Below are positions 46,216 to 56,693 of a stretch of DNA of 64,000 bases, piece by piece; position 1 is the stretch's first letter; every line of letters begins with the position of its first letter. The notes below the pieces were generated by a model. The model ran no database searches and was not told the DNA's origin. It was given only the letters and a program-made list of their open reading frames with translations. A program made the translations under genes and the position numbers. This DNA is from Bradyrhizobium sp. 141. Its GTDB lineage: Bacteria > Pseudomonadota > Alphaproteobacteria > Rhizobiales > Xanthobacteraceae. The stretch spans positions 1 to 64,000 of the forward strand of contig NZ_JADPKR010000025.1 of the NCBI RefSeq assembly GCF_023074055.1, read 5' to 3'.

Positions 46216-47628
46216 TCAACTTCGTGCAGAGGCGCGGCGCATCCACGCCAGGAATGCGGCGCAGACCATGATTAATGTCACAAACAGTGCAAGCGAAACG
46301 AGAAATCCTGCGCGCGCTGATTGCAAGGCTTCGACGGCGAAGAACACCGCGCCGATTGCGGCCACTCCGGCCGCATTTCCGATCTGCGCAATGGTGCCGT
46401 ACATCCCGGAGGCCGAACCTGCGGCGGCAGGCTTCACGCTTGACAGCACGGCGCCGGAGAGTGGCGCCATCACCAATCCCTGACCGTAACCGAAGATGAT
46501 CATGGTGAGCGCGAGCAGGAGCGGCGACGGCGCATCGACAGAAGACGCGACGAGCGCCAGCACAGCAAGACCCGTGATCTGTAGCGCGCAGCCTTCGATC
46601 AAGACCTTGGTGCCGCGATGGCGCGCCCGCGCGCCGCTGTGACGTGACGCCACGACGAAAGCGAGTGCAAGCGGAATGAAGGCCATGCCGGCCGAGAGCG
46701 GAGGGATTTCGAGCCCACGCTGCATGAAAAGCGTCATGACGAGGTAGAAGGAGAGATTGGCGAAGAAGAAAAAGAAGGCGGCGCCAAGCCCGCGCAGGAA
46801 AGCGGCGTCCGCCAGCAGCGTCAGGTCGATCAGCGGCATTCCGCCGGCGCGCGCGACGGTATGCTCCAGCTTCAGGAACGCGGCCAGGATGACGCCGCCG
46901 GCTGCCATCACGGCCCACAGCCAGGGTGCCCAGCCGACATCGTGACCGAACAGCAGCGGGCCGATCAGGCAGAGCAACCCCGCGAACAGAACCATGCTGC
47001 CTTTGATGTCGAGTCTTGTACCTGATCGCCGCGGCACCGACGGCATGATGCGCCAGGCGGCCGTCGCAATGACGAGGCCGCAAGGCACGTTGATGAAGAA
47101 CACCGAACGCCAGCTGGTGCCGGCAAGATCAATCGTGATCAGCAGACCGCCGAGCAGAAAGCCCGCGGCGCCCGCCAGCCCGAGCACGATGCCGTAGATG
47201 GCGAACGCGCGGCTGCGCGATTCGTCGGTGAACAACAGATGCAGCGTCGCCAGCACCTGGGGCACCATCAGCGCGGCGGTCGCGCCCTGCGCCAGCCGAG
47301 CGATGATCAGCTCCACGCCCGATTGCGCGAGGCCGCACCACAGCGACGTCAGGGTGAAGCCGAGCACACCGGCCAGGAACACGTTTCTGGTGCCGTGGAT
47401 GTCACCGAGCCGGCCGCCGGTGACGACCAGTGTGGCGTAAGCAATCAGATAGATCGCGATCACGGACTCGATCTGCGCCGGCGTCGCCTGCAGCTCGACC
47501 GCGATGGTAGGGATGGCGACGTTGACCACGAAGGCATCGACGCCGAACATGAACTGCGCGGCGACGACGATCGCCAGCACCCACCAGCGGCGGGAGGAAT
47601 CGATTTGTCGTGTGACGATCTGATGCAT
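46216..47628 (-). CDS. DHA2-family MFS exporter
   Basis: This 470-residue transporter has about 14 helices. The first reads AIVVAAQFMFGVDAFVVNVAIPTIAVEL (DHA2 motif D1), with motif A GGRLGDIHGTRNVF and motif C VLGLAGAAGFLLGGLL. It probably exports drugs or metabolites by proton antiport. No adaptor gene accompanies it. It is divergent from the luciferase-like monooxygenase gene, 212 bp apart, so it might export a product of that locus. Confidence 0.92.
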   Translation of the reverse strand: MHQIVTRQIDSSRRWWVLAIVVAAQFMFGVDAFVVNVAIPTIAVELQATPAQIESVIAIYLIAYATLVVTGGRLGDIHGTRNVFLAGVLGFTLTSLWCGLAQSGVELIIARLAQGATAALMVPQVLATLHLLFTDESRSRAFAIYGIVLGLAGAAGFLLGGLLITIDLAGTSWRSVFFINVPCGLVIATAAWRIMPSVPRRSGTRLDIKGSMVLFAGLLCLIGPLLFGHDVGWAPWLWAVMAAGGVILAAFLKLEHTVARAGGMPLIDLTLLADAAFLRGLGAAFFFFFANLSFYLVMTLFMQRGLEIPPLSAGMAFIPLALAFVVASRHSGARARHRGTKVLIEGCALQITGLAVLALVASSVDAPSPLLLALTMIIFGYGQGLVMAPLSGAVLSSVKPAAAGSASGMYGTIAQIGNAAGVAAIGAVFFAVEALQSARAGFLVSLALFVTLIMVCAAFLAWMRRASARS

Positions 47629-47840
47629 CGGTGCATGGCTCTGGATTGTCGTTGCCCGATGATTTCAGACCGGGCGCGGTGTCGCGATTACCTCGCAGGT
47701 AGGCCGCAGGCGGGGAGAGGGAGAAAGTGCGCGCATGCCTGCATTCCGCAGCGCGGGACACCGCGCGATTGCGTTCGTGCCATCCGGCACGTAGCCTCAC
47801 CGTCTCAACGAACAGAAAATCAAAAGCCGGAGAGAACGCC

Positions 47841-49076
47841 ATGGCGCGCCTGAAGTTCGGAGCCTTTCTTGCCCCGCATCACCCGATCGGGGAGCATCCG
47901 ATGCTCCAGTTCCGGCGCGATCTCGACCTGGTCGAGCAGCTCGACGCGCTCGGTTATGACGAGTTCTGGTGCGGCGAGCATCATTCCTCCGGCTGGGAGA
48001 TGATTGCCTCGCCCGAGATGTTCCTGGCCGCCGCCGGCGAGCGCACCAAGCGGATCAAGCTCGGCACCGGCGTCGTGTCGCTGCCCTATCATCATCCCTA
48101 CAACGTCGCCCAGCGCATGGTGCAACTCGACCACATGACCGGCGGACGCGCCATCTTCGGCTCCGGCCCCGGCGCGCTCGCCTCCGACGCGCACACGCTC
48201 GGCATCGACCCGATGACGCAGCGCGACCGTCAGGACGAGGCGATCGGCGTCATCCGCCGGCTCTTCAACGGCGAGCGCGTCACCGCCAAGAGTGATTGGT
48301 TCACCATGAACGACGCCGCGCTGCAGATCCTGCCGCTGCAGGAGGAGATGCCGTTCGTCGTCGCCTCGCAGATCTCGCCCTCCGGCATGACGCTCGCCGG
48401 CAAATACGGCATCGGCATCATCTCGCTGGGCTCGATGACGACGCAGGGGCTGATGTCACTGCAGCAGCAATGGCAGTTCGCCGAGGATGCCGCCAGGAAG
48501 CACGGCACCACGGTGAGCCGCGCCGACTGGCGCGTGCTGCTGACCTTTCACATCGCCGAGACCCGCGAGCAGGCGCGCCGGGAAGCCGGCGCCGGGCTGA
48601 TGCGCTGGCACAACGAGTACAATGTCGGGACGTTGCAGCGGCCGGGCCTCACCGCGTTCTCCTCGCCTGATGAAGCCGTGGACAAGACTGCTTTCGTCGA
48701 GGGCGCGGCATCCACCATCGGCACGCCCGACGATCTCGTCAAAACCATCAAGAACGTGATGCAGGTCTCCGGCGGCGTCGGCGCCATCATCGGTTTCGTG
48801 CACGACTGGGCCAATCCGGAAAATACGCGCCGGAGCTGGGACATGGTGGCGCGCTACGTCGTGCCCGAGATCAACGGCTACATCGATTCCTTACGGAAGT
48901 CGCAGAAGTTCGTGATCGAGAACCGCGCGATCTTCGAGCGCGCAGGCCAGGCGGTGATGGCCAAGATCATGGAGAACGAGAAGGCCGCCGAGGCGCTGAA
49001 GGTGACCGGCGCCGGCCGCGTCGCCATTCCCGCCGTCAACGCCCCAGATCTGCAGAAGGAAGCGGCGAAGCGGTAG
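47841..49076 (+). CDS. Luciferase-like (LLM-class) flavin-dependent monooxygenase
   Basis: This 411-residue TIM-barrel protein starts MARLKFGAFLAPHHPIGEHPM with GGAGAG before the ATG. Family features are YDEFWCGEHHSSGWEMIASPEMFLAAAGERTKRIKLGTGVVSLPYHHPYNVAQRMVQLDHMTGGRAIFGSGPG, which form the FMNH2 pocket and the conserved LGTGV strand. It resembles alkane/limonene-type monooxygenases that need a flavin reductase. It is followed 134 bp later by a P450, so both may oxidise one hydrophobic substrate. Confidence 0.93.
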   Translation: MARLKFGAFLAPHHPIGEHPMLQFRRDLDLVEQLDALGYDEFWCGEHHSSGWEMIASPEMFLAAAGERTKRIKLGTGVVSLPYHHPYNVAQRMVQLDHMTGGRAIFGSGPGALASDAHTLGIDPMTQRDRQDEAIGVIRRLFNGERVTAKSDWFTMNDAALQILPLQEEMPFVVASQISPSGMTLAGKYGIGIISLGSMTTQGLMSLQQQWQFAEDAARKHGTTVSRADWRVLLTFHIAETREQARREAGAGLMRWHNEYNVGTLQRPGLTAFSSPDEAVDKTAFVEGAASTIGTPDDLVKTIKNVMQVSGGVGAIIGFVHDWANPENTRRSWDMVARYVVPEINGYIDSLRKSQKFVIENRAIFERAGQAVMAKIMENEKAAEALKVTGAGRVAIPAVNAPDLQKEAAKR

Positions 49077-49210
49077 GCGAGCGCCTGTGGCAACGTTTAC
49101 AGGCGAAACAGAGGCAGCCTGTGCTATGCTGATCTCGTCGGCATAGCGCGGGCCGCAATAATGCCGCTGTCGCGCGATCTCTGTTCGGCCTGCCAACCGG
49201 AGCAATCCTC

Positions 49211-50590
49211 ATGTCGATGCAGAACGTGGCCGCAACGGCGCCCGACTTCACCGCGCCCAAACGCAACGCCCTGACGCACATTCCCGGCGACGAGGGCTGG
49301 CCGATCATCGGCAAGACGTTCCAGGTGCTGGCCGATCCCAAGGGCCATATCGAGGCGAACGGCGTCAAATACGGGCCGGTCTACCGCACCCATGTTTTCG
49401 GCGAGACCAATGTCGTGCTGCTCGGACCCGAGGCCAACGAGCTCGTGATGTTCGACCAGCAAAAGCTGTTCTCGTCGACCCACGGCTGGAACAAGGTGCT
49501 CGGCCTGTTGTTTCCGCGTGGGTTGATGCTGCTCGATTTCGACGAGCACCGGCTGCACCGCAAGGCTCTGTCGGTCGCGTTCAAGTCCGGGCCGATGAAG
49601 TCCTATCTCAGCGATCTCGACCGCGGCATCTCCGCGCGGGTCGCGCAGTGGAGGGCCAAGCCCGGCGAGATGCAGCTCTACCCGGCGATGAAGCAGCTCA
49701 CGCTCGATCTCGCTGCAGCCTCGTTCCTCGGCGCTGATATCGGGCCGGAGGTCGACGAGATCAACCGCGCCTTCGTCGACATGGTCGCGGCTGCCGTCGC
49801 CCCGATCCGCCGCCCCCTGCCCGGCACCCAGATGGCGGCCGGCGTACGGGGGCGCAAGCGTATCGTGGCCTATTTCCGCGAGCAGATCCCGCTGCGACGC
49901 GGCAATCACGGCGGCGATGATCTGTTCTCGCAGCTCTGCCGCGCCACCCATGAGGATGGCGCGCTGCTGTCCGAGCAGGACATCATCGACCACATGAGCT
50001 TCCTGATGATGGCGGCGCACGACACGCTGACCTCGTCGCTAACCTCCTTCATCGGCGAGCTCGCCGCCAATCCGGACTGGCAGGACAAGCTGCGCGCGGA
50101 AGTTCTCGCGCTTGGGCTCGCGGCGGATGCGCCGAGCAGCTTCGACGATCTCGAAAAGATGCCGCTGTCCGAGATGGCATTCAAGGAAGCGCTGCGGATC
50201 AAGCCACCGGTGCCCTCGATGCCGCGCCGCGCCATGCGCGATTTCACCTTCAAGGGCTTTATGATTCCCGCCGGCACGGCGGTCGGCGTCAATCCGCTCT
50301 ATACGCATCACATGAAGGACATCTGGCCGGAGCCGGATCGCTTCGATCCGCTGCGCTTCACCGAAGAGGCCCAGCGCAATCGCCACCGCTTCGCATGGGT
50401 CCCGTTCGGCGGCGGCGCGCATATGTGCCTCGGCCTGCACTTCGCCTACATGCAGGCGAAATGCTTCGCGCGGCACTTCCTGCAGAACATCGAGGTGTCG
50501 CTCGAGCCCGGCTACAAGCCGGACTGGCAGATGTGGCCGATCCCGAAGCCGCGGGACGGGCTGAAGGTCAGGGTGAAGGCGGTTGAATGA
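49211..50590 (+). CDS. Cytochrome P450
   Basis: This 459-residue soluble P450 has the haem-ligand loop FGGGAHMCLGLHFA (Cys at about 406) and the ExxR pair in FKEALRIKP. The oxygen-activation helix is FLMMAAHDTLTSSL, with an acid-alcohol pair variant HDT. The PERF-like segment is WPEPDRFDPLRF. The start after CCGGAGC is well placed. The substrate is unknown. Neighbours (LLM monooxygenase, then a convergent SDR) suggest lipid or terpene oxidation, which is inference. Confidence 0.95.
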   Translation: MSMQNVAATAPDFTAPKRNALTHIPGDEGWPIIGKTFQVLADPKGHIEANGVKYGPVYRTHVFGETNVVLLGPEANELVMFDQQKLFSSTHGWNKVLGLLFPRGLMLLDFDEHRLHRKALSVAFKSGPMKSYLSDLDRGISARVAQWRAKPGEMQLYPAMKQLTLDLAAASFLGADIGPEVDEINRAFVDMVAAAVAPIRRPLPGTQMAAGVRGRKRIVAYFREQIPLRRGNHGGDDLFSQLCRATHEDGALLSEQDIIDHMSFLMMAAHDTLTSSLTSFIGELAANPDWQDKLRAEVLALGLAADAPSSFDDLEKMPLSEMAFKEALRIKPPVPSMPRRAMRDFTFKGFMIPAGTAVGVNPLYTHHMKDIWPEPDRFDPLRFTEEAQRNRHRFAWVPFGGGAHMCLGLHFAYMQAKCFARHFLQNIEVSLEPGYKPDWQMWPIPKPRDGLKVRVKAVE

Positions 50591-50591
50591 C

Positions 50592-50711
50592 CGTGTCCCG
50601 GACGCGCGAAGCGCGAGCCGGGACCCAGAATCTCGCGCCACTTTTATTTGGAGAGATGGGCCCCGGCTCTGCGGAGCGGCACTTCGCGCCGCACCGCGTC
50701 CGGGGCACGGG
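50592..50711. repeat. Dispersed palindromic repeat, GTGTCCCGGACGCGCGAAGCGCG family
   Basis: It opens CGTGTCCCGGACGCGCGAAG and closes CGCGTCCGGGGCACGGG. Internal arms are GAGCCGGGACCC and GGGCCCCGGCTC. It is related to 6393-6509 and 17157-17302. It is directly followed by a second, unrelated repeat. Confidence 0.85.
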
Positions 50712-50734
50712 ACCTCACTCAGATCGTAGGTCTC

Positions 50735-50836
50735 GTAGGGTGGGCAAAGGCGCGAAGCGCCGTGCCCACCAATCACAATGGATCATGCGGATGGAGGTGG
50801 GCACGGCGCGCAAAGAGCGGCCTTTGCCCACCCTAC
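50735..50836. repeat. Dispersed palindromic repeat, GTAGGGTGGGCAAAG family, copy 3
   Basis: It opens GTAGGGTGGGCAAAGGCGCG and closes CCTTTGCCCACCCTAC, with inner CCGTGCCCACC and GGTGGGCACGG. Together with the preceding element it fills almost the entire gap between convergent P450 and SDR genes. Confidence 0.9.
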
Positions 50837-50855
50837 GGCACCGTTCCCTGAGCAA

Positions 50856-51695
50856 CTACGCCCCCTGATCGAACGCCTTGCGCAAGGCCACATAGCCCTG
50901 CTGCTGCTGGCTCCAGTTGCGGCCGCCGGTCATGGCGCCGTCGACGACGAGGTCGTGGCCGTTGATGAAGCTGGATTCGTCGCTGGCCAGGAACACCGCG
51001 GCATGGGCGATGTCGTCGGGAAGGCCGGCACGCGGGATCGGCTGCGCGGACTTGTAGACCTCGCGCATCACCGCCGGCGTCTTCTCCGCGGCGTCGGTCG
51101 AGAGCCCGAGCGCCTTGCCGAAAATGCCGGTCGCGATCGCGCCGGGCGAGATCGCGTTGACGCGCACATTGGACTCGCCGAGCTCCATCGCCACGCATTT
51201 GGTGAGATGAATCACCGCCGCCTTGGCCGCGCTATAGACCATCGAGGACGAGAACCCGGCGAGACGTCCGGCGATGCTGCCATTGTTGATGATGCTGCCG
51301 CTTCCCTGCTTCTTCATGTAGGGCGCGGCGTGCTTCATGCCGAGCATGACGCTGCGCACCAGCGTTGCCATCGCCGCATCGAAGCGCTCGACCTCGAGGC
51401 CCTCGATGCCGCCGGTCTGCGCCGGTCCGCCAGCATTGTTGAACAGGCAGTCGATCCGGCCGAACCTGTCCACGGCCAGCGCGATCAGGGCCTGCATCTG
51501 GGCTTCGACCGTCACGTCGGTCTGGCGGAAGATGCAGTCGGCCCCGAGCTGCTTCGCCAGCGCCTCGCCCTCCGGTAGGCGGCGCCCCGCGATCACAATT
51601 TTGGCACCTTCGGCAACGAAGACTTCCGCAGTGCGCAATCCGATCCCGCTCGTCGCTCCCGTGATCACCGCAACCTTGCCGTCCAGCCTGCCCAT
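50856..51695 (-). CDS. Short-chain dehydrogenase/reductase (SDR)
   Basis: This 279-residue oxidoreductase starts at the ATG at 51695 after AGGAAC. Cofactor motif TGATSGIGLRTAEVF, NNAGG, and catalytic Tyr/Lys in MVYSAAKAAVIHL with upstream Ser (NGSIAGRL) mark a classical SDR. AGRRLPEGEALAK with Arg-Arg after strand 2 may favour NADP. The C-terminal INGHDLVVDGAMTGG is typical. It could reduce or oxidise alcohols made by the monooxygenases, but it is convergent with them. Confidence 0.93.
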   Translation of the reverse strand: MGRLDGKVAVITGATSGIGLRTAEVFVAEGAKIVIAGRRLPEGEALAKQLGADCIFRQTDVTVEAQMQALIALAVDRFGRIDCLFNNAGGPAQTGGIEGLEVERFDAAMATLVRSVMLGMKHAAPYMKKQGSGSIINNGSIAGRLAGFSSSMVYSAAKAAVIHLTKCVAMELGESNVRVNAISPGAIATGIFGKALGLSTDAAEKTPAVMREVYKSAQPIPRAGLPDDIAHAAVFLASDESSFINGHDLVVDGAMTGGRNWSQQQQGYVALRKAFDQGA

Positions 51696-51874
51696 GGAAT
51701 GTTCCTGTTTTCGAACGATTTGATGCCAAATGGCGAACATCGGCCGCTGCCATCGCCGCGGCGGACACTATCCCTGCCTGCCTCCGCCAAGGCAAGCTAT
51801 GCTTGTGCGGGCGGGATGCGTAACATCCTCATGGACCGATCGATTTTCGAACGCATATCGCAACTGGGCTGCGC

Positions 51875-52840
51875 ATGGGGAAGCTGATCGACGAATTCCG
51901 TAGGGGCTGGCAGGGTGCGGCGCCGCCATCGCTCGGTCTGAGCATTGCGTTTGCGGTGGCCTGCCTGCTGGTTGCGACGCTGGCGCGCTGGGCTCTCGCG
52001 CATGTGCGGCCCGACGTCTACTTCACCCCCTACTTTCCGGCCGTGTTCTTTGCGGCCGCGTTCGGAGGCTTCCGGATCGGAATCGTGACTGCGCTCTTCG
52101 GCGGCGTGCTCGGCGTCGTCGTGAATTTCAGCGATGCCTTGGCCGATCACGCACGGTTTGCCCTGCTGGCACTTTATTGGGCGGTCTGTGCGCTCACCAT
52201 CTGGGGCGTCGAGCACTATCGCACCATGCTGGCGGAGCAGCGCCGGATCTCCAGGCGGCTGATCGAGGAAGAAGATTATCGCAAGCTGCTGGTCGACGAG
52301 CTCCAGCACCGGCTGAAGAACAAGCTGTCGACGGTGCATGCCGTGCTGCACCAGGTGCTGCATGACCAGCCGCTGGTCTGGGCCCGGGTCGATCCGCGGC
52401 TGCGCTCGCTGGCCGCGACCGACGATTTGATCTCGCGGATCGACAAGGCCGGCTGCGACATCCGCGATCTCCTGATCTCGGAGCTCGGCCCTTACGGCCA
52501 TGTCCGCTTCACGCTCAACGGCGAGCGACTGTTCCTGCCGCCGAAGCTCGCCGTCACGCTGTCATTGATGTTTCACGAGCTTGCTACCAATGCAGGCAAA
52601 TATGGTGCGTTCTCCTCGCCCCGTGGTCTGTTGCAGGTGTCGTGGACCGTCAGCGACGACCGCCTGACCATCACCTGGGACGAAACCGAGGGGCCGAGCG
52701 TCGACAAGGTGTCCGAGCCGGGCTTCGGCACCAAGCTGTTGAAATCGGCACTGTCGGCCTTCGATGGCAAATCCGAGATCTCTTACTTGAAGACCGGGCT
52801 GCATTGCATCATGCAGTGCCGAATCCCGCGAAGCGAATAG
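51875..52840 (+). CDS. HWE-family sensor histidine kinase, membrane-bound
   Basis: This 321-residue kinase has three or four N-terminal membrane segments (LSIAFAVACLLVATLARWAL, YFPAVFFAAAFGGFRIGIVTALFGGVLGVVV, ALLALYWAVCALTIWGV), similar to the DUF4118 sensor. The phosphoacceptor motif is LLVDELQHRLKNKLSTVHAVLHQVL. The ATPase domain has MFHELATNAGKYGAFSSP and ITWDETEGP (the WxE of HWE kinases). No response regulator is adjacent. HWE kinases in this order often feed light, stress or general-stress pathways. Confidence 0.92.
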   Translation: MGKLIDEFRRGWQGAAPPSLGLSIAFAVACLLVATLARWALAHVRPDVYFTPYFPAVFFAAAFGGFRIGIVTALFGGVLGVVVNFSDALADHARFALLALYWAVCALTIWGVEHYRTMLAEQRRISRRLIEEEDYRKLLVDELQHRLKNKLSTVHAVLHQVLHDQPLVWARVDPRLRSLAATDDLISRIDKAGCDIRDLLISELGPYGHVRFTLNGERLFLPPKLAVTLSLMFHELATNAGKYGAFSSPRGLLQVSWTVSDDRLTITWDETEGPSVDKVSEPGFGTKLLKSALSAFDGKSEISYLKTGLHCIMQCRIPRSE

Positions 52841-52913
52841 CATCGTTCGCCACGTGAAAGCGCACCCGCGGCCCTCGCCCGCGGTTTCGCATGCGCCGTT
52901 GACCCTCTGTTAA

Positions 52914-52925
52914 TGACGATCGTCA
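52914..52925. promoter_or_regulatory. Palindrome TGACGATCGTCA upstream of the GGDEF-EAL gene
   Basis: A perfect 12-bp palindrome lies about 127 bp before the GGDEF-EAL start and 73 bp after the HWE kinase stop. It could be an operator, but a 12-bp palindrome can also occur by chance. Confidence 0.35.
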
Positions 52926-53051
52926 GCGCGCGTCGCAACGTCGCAAGTTTTCTCCAAAACACCCCCGTATTTCTTCGGACCCCTTAACCAAACTTAAGAG
53001 GGAACCACGCAAGATCGCGTCCATTGCAAAGGCGCCGAAACAACAAGATTC

Positions 53052-54797
53052 ATGACTTCTATGAACGACAACAAATACTCCGGCGCGAATGAAGCCGAGC
53101 TCGGTTTTCTCAAGGAAATCGTTAGAATGCTGCCGGCCGGCCTGACTGTGCAGGACGCGCATGGCGAGCTTCTGCTGGTTAACGATGCCGCGGCCGCGCA
53201 GCTCGGCATGGACGGCAGCCGACCCTCACCCGATCTGGCGCCGCGCCGCGAAGCCTGCCGCAAGGCTCTGAGCGCTGGCCAGCCTGTCGTCACCGAAGAG
53301 GCGCTTCACGGCGGCGCCGCGCGCCAGGTCCTGCTCACGACCCATCGTCCCGTTCGCCTTGCCGGACGCGAGCTCCTGATCTCGGCGTCTTCCGACATCA
53401 CCGAGCAGAAGAATTTCGAGGACCAGCTGTTCCGCTCGGCCTATTTCGACGAGTTGACCGGACTGCCCTCGCGGCGCGTGATCGAACATCGCGCCAATAA
53501 TCTGCTTGCGGCCGATGGCGGCGGCGAGCGCTTCGCGCTGGCCTTCCTCGACGTCGACAATTTCAAGCACATCAACGACTATTATGGCCATGCCGTCGGC
53601 GATGCGCTGCTGGTCGAGCTGTCGAAGCGGCTCGGTCGCGACTTGCGTGATTCCGACATGCTGTCGCGCATTTCCGGCGACGAATTCCTGCTGCTGCTGT
53701 CGCCGATCCAGAGCCAAGAGGAGGTCGCCGAATTCATGCAGTCGACGCTGGAGCGGCTGACCGCGCCGTTCTTCATCGACCATTCGGAAGTCTTCGCCTC
53801 CACCTCGGTCGGCATCAGCCTCTATCCCGACCACGGCAGCAGTTTCGAGACGCTGCGCCAGAACGCCGACATCGCGATGTACCGCATCAAGAACAACGGC
53901 AAGGGACTGGCCGCCTTCTTCGACGCCAGCATGGAGCGCGAGGCGCAGGCGCGGATGAAGGTCGAGCAGTCGCTACGGCTCGCCATCCTGGAAAAGCGTT
54001 TCTGCTGCGCCTTTCAGTCCAAGGTCGACATCCGCACACAGGCCGTGAAAGGCATCGAGGCGCTGGTACGGCTGCGCGACGACGAAGGCGTGATCCAGGC
54101 GCCCGGCTCGTTCATCAATCTCGCCGGCGAGCTCGGCCTGATCGATGAGCTGACTCACCTCGTGCTCGCCGAGATCGTCAAGTCGATCGACCTGATCAAC
54201 GAGACGTTCGGCGCGGAAGCGACCATCAGCATCAACATCGCCGCCAAGCAGGCCGGCAATCCCGAATTCATGCGCAGCTTTGCGCAGGCGCTGGACGACA
54301 CCGGCTTTCCCAACCGCTTCATGATCGAGCTGACGGAAGATGCCTTCGTCGCCAAGAATCATTTCCAGGACGAGATCCTGCCGACGTTCCGCAAGCTGGG
54401 TGTCGGCATCTCGATCGACGATTTCGGCACCGGCTATTCCTCGCTCTCGGCGCTGGCCGACATCACCGCCGACGAGATCAAGATCGACCGCTCCTTCATC
54501 ACCGACATTCATAAGCGCCCGCGCAGCCAGGGCATCCTGCGCGCGATCGAATCCTTGAGCGAAGCGCTCGGCATGACCGTGATTGCCGAAGGTCTCGAAT
54601 CCTATGAGGAACTCGCCTATCTCCAGGCCGCAACCAAGATCCGCTACGCGCAGGGCTATTACTTCTCCCGGCCGATCTTTTTGGAGGAGCTGAAGCTCGC
54701 CACACCCGCCTCCAGCGAGGCCCGGGCCAGCGTCGCGAGCCGCCCGATGCAGCAGAACCGGCAAGGCTATTCGCGGGCGAGCGGGTATCGGCGGTAG
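53052..54797 (+). CDS. PAS-GGDEF-EAL cyclic-di-GMP turnover protein
   Basis: The 581-residue protein has an N-terminal PAS-like sensor (residues about 15-120, GFLKEIVRMLPAGLTVQDAHGELLLVNDAAA). A GGDEF domain follows whose signature is SGDEF (about 208-212), then an EAL domain starting at IEALVRL (about 336). EAL catalytic residues all appear present: SINIAAKQ, IELTEDAF, SIDDFGTGYSS, EIKIDRSF, VIAEGLES and YAQGYYFSRP. It is likely a phosphodiesterase with a possibly active or regulatory GGDEF. It is soluble, with no membrane segment. Confidence 0.94.
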   Translation: MTSMNDNKYSGANEAELGFLKEIVRMLPAGLTVQDAHGELLLVNDAAAAQLGMDGSRPSPDLAPRREACRKALSAGQPVVTEEALHGGAARQVLLTTHRPVRLAGRELLISASSDITEQKNFEDQLFRSAYFDELTGLPSRRVIEHRANNLLAADGGGERFALAFLDVDNFKHINDYYGHAVGDALLVELSKRLGRDLRDSDMLSRISGDEFLLLLSPIQSQEEVAEFMQSTLERLTAPFFIDHSEVFASTSVGISLYPDHGSSFETLRQNADIAMYRIKNNGKGLAAFFDASMEREAQARMKVEQSLRLAILEKRFCCAFQSKVDIRTQAVKGIEALVRLRDDEGVIQAPGSFINLAGELGLIDELTHLVLAEIVKSIDLINETFGAEATISINIAAKQAGNPEFMRSFAQALDDTGFPNRFMIELTEDAFVAKNHFQDEILPTFRKLGVGISIDDFGTGYSSLSALADITADEIKIDRSFITDIHKRPRSQGILRAIESLSEALGMTVIAEGLESYEELAYLQAATKIRYAQGYYFSRPIFLEELKLATPASSEARASVASRPMQQNRQGYSRASGYRR

Positions 54798-54840
54798 GGG
54801 GCACTCTGAAAACCGCGCTGCGCTTGTCCAAGACAATTCC

Positions 54841-54970
54841 GTCATCCTGAGGTGCGAGACACACGATGCGAAGCATCGTGGGTCGAGCCTCGAAGGATGA
54901 ACGGCCGAGATGCAGCCGGGCCGTCGCCCTTCGAGGGCCGCTGAAGAAGCGGCCACCTCAGGGTGACGGG
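54841..54970. repeat. Dispersed repeat, CCTGAGGTGCGAG family, copy 2 (inverted relative to 29264)
   Basis: It opens GTCATCCTGAGGTGCGAG. It contains CACGATGCGAAGCATCGTGGG, a perfect small hairpin, and GGGCCGTCGCCCTTCGAGGG, and closes CCACCTCAGGGTGACGGGG. The outer arms pair. It shares the GGGCCGTCGCCC core with the copy at 29264-29385. Confidence 0.85.
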
Positions 54971-55059
54971 GATAGATCGCGAGTGGCTCAGCCCCAATTC
55001 CCCCTTTGAAAATACGACCCTTTTGGTAATAAGCAGGCGGACTTCCCTTGGGGTACGTC

Positions 55060-56496
<1,437 letters not shown>

Positions 56497-56500
56497 GTTT

Positions 56501-56527
56501 CGAGACACCGGACTGTCCGGAGTCTCG
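56501..56527. promoter_or_regulatory. 27-bp near-perfect palindrome, probable activator (UAS) site
   Basis: Left arm CGAGACACCGGAC (56501-56513) and right arm GTCCGGAGTCTCG (56515-56527) flank one central base, with a single mismatched pair. It starts 4 bp after the sigma-54 activator stop and 91 bp upstream of the -24 element, the usual distance for an enhancer-type site. No U-run follows, which argues against a terminator. Confidence 0.7.
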
Positions 56528-56617
56528 GATTCCTGACACGGCGTCTTTCCGCTCTTTCCCGGCGCCGACTTCAGAAATTGCCGTGTTTTCAGCCATTTTG
56601 CGCAAACCCTCCGCATC

Positions 56618-56633
56618 TGGCGCGGACCTTGCT
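56618..56633 (+). promoter_or_regulatory. Sigma-54 (-24/-12) promoter of the MHS transporter gene
   Basis: TGGCGCG-GACC-TTGCT fits the consensus TGGCACG-N4-TTGCW with one mismatch, and the invariant GG and GC dinucleotides are 10 bp apart. Transcription would start near 56643, about 50 bp before the transporter ATG. The gene for a sigma-54 activator lies immediately upstream. Confidence 0.85.
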
Positions 56634-56693
56634 CTTCGCTTTGCACAATGACGCATGCTGCACATGCGCATTCGCAAACAGGGAGGACGCCAG

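Noticed and set aside
52868..52890. Terminator after the HWE kinase (CCGCGG...CCGCGG)
   Set aside because: The pairing arms are self-complementary 6-mers common in such DNA and only three T follow.
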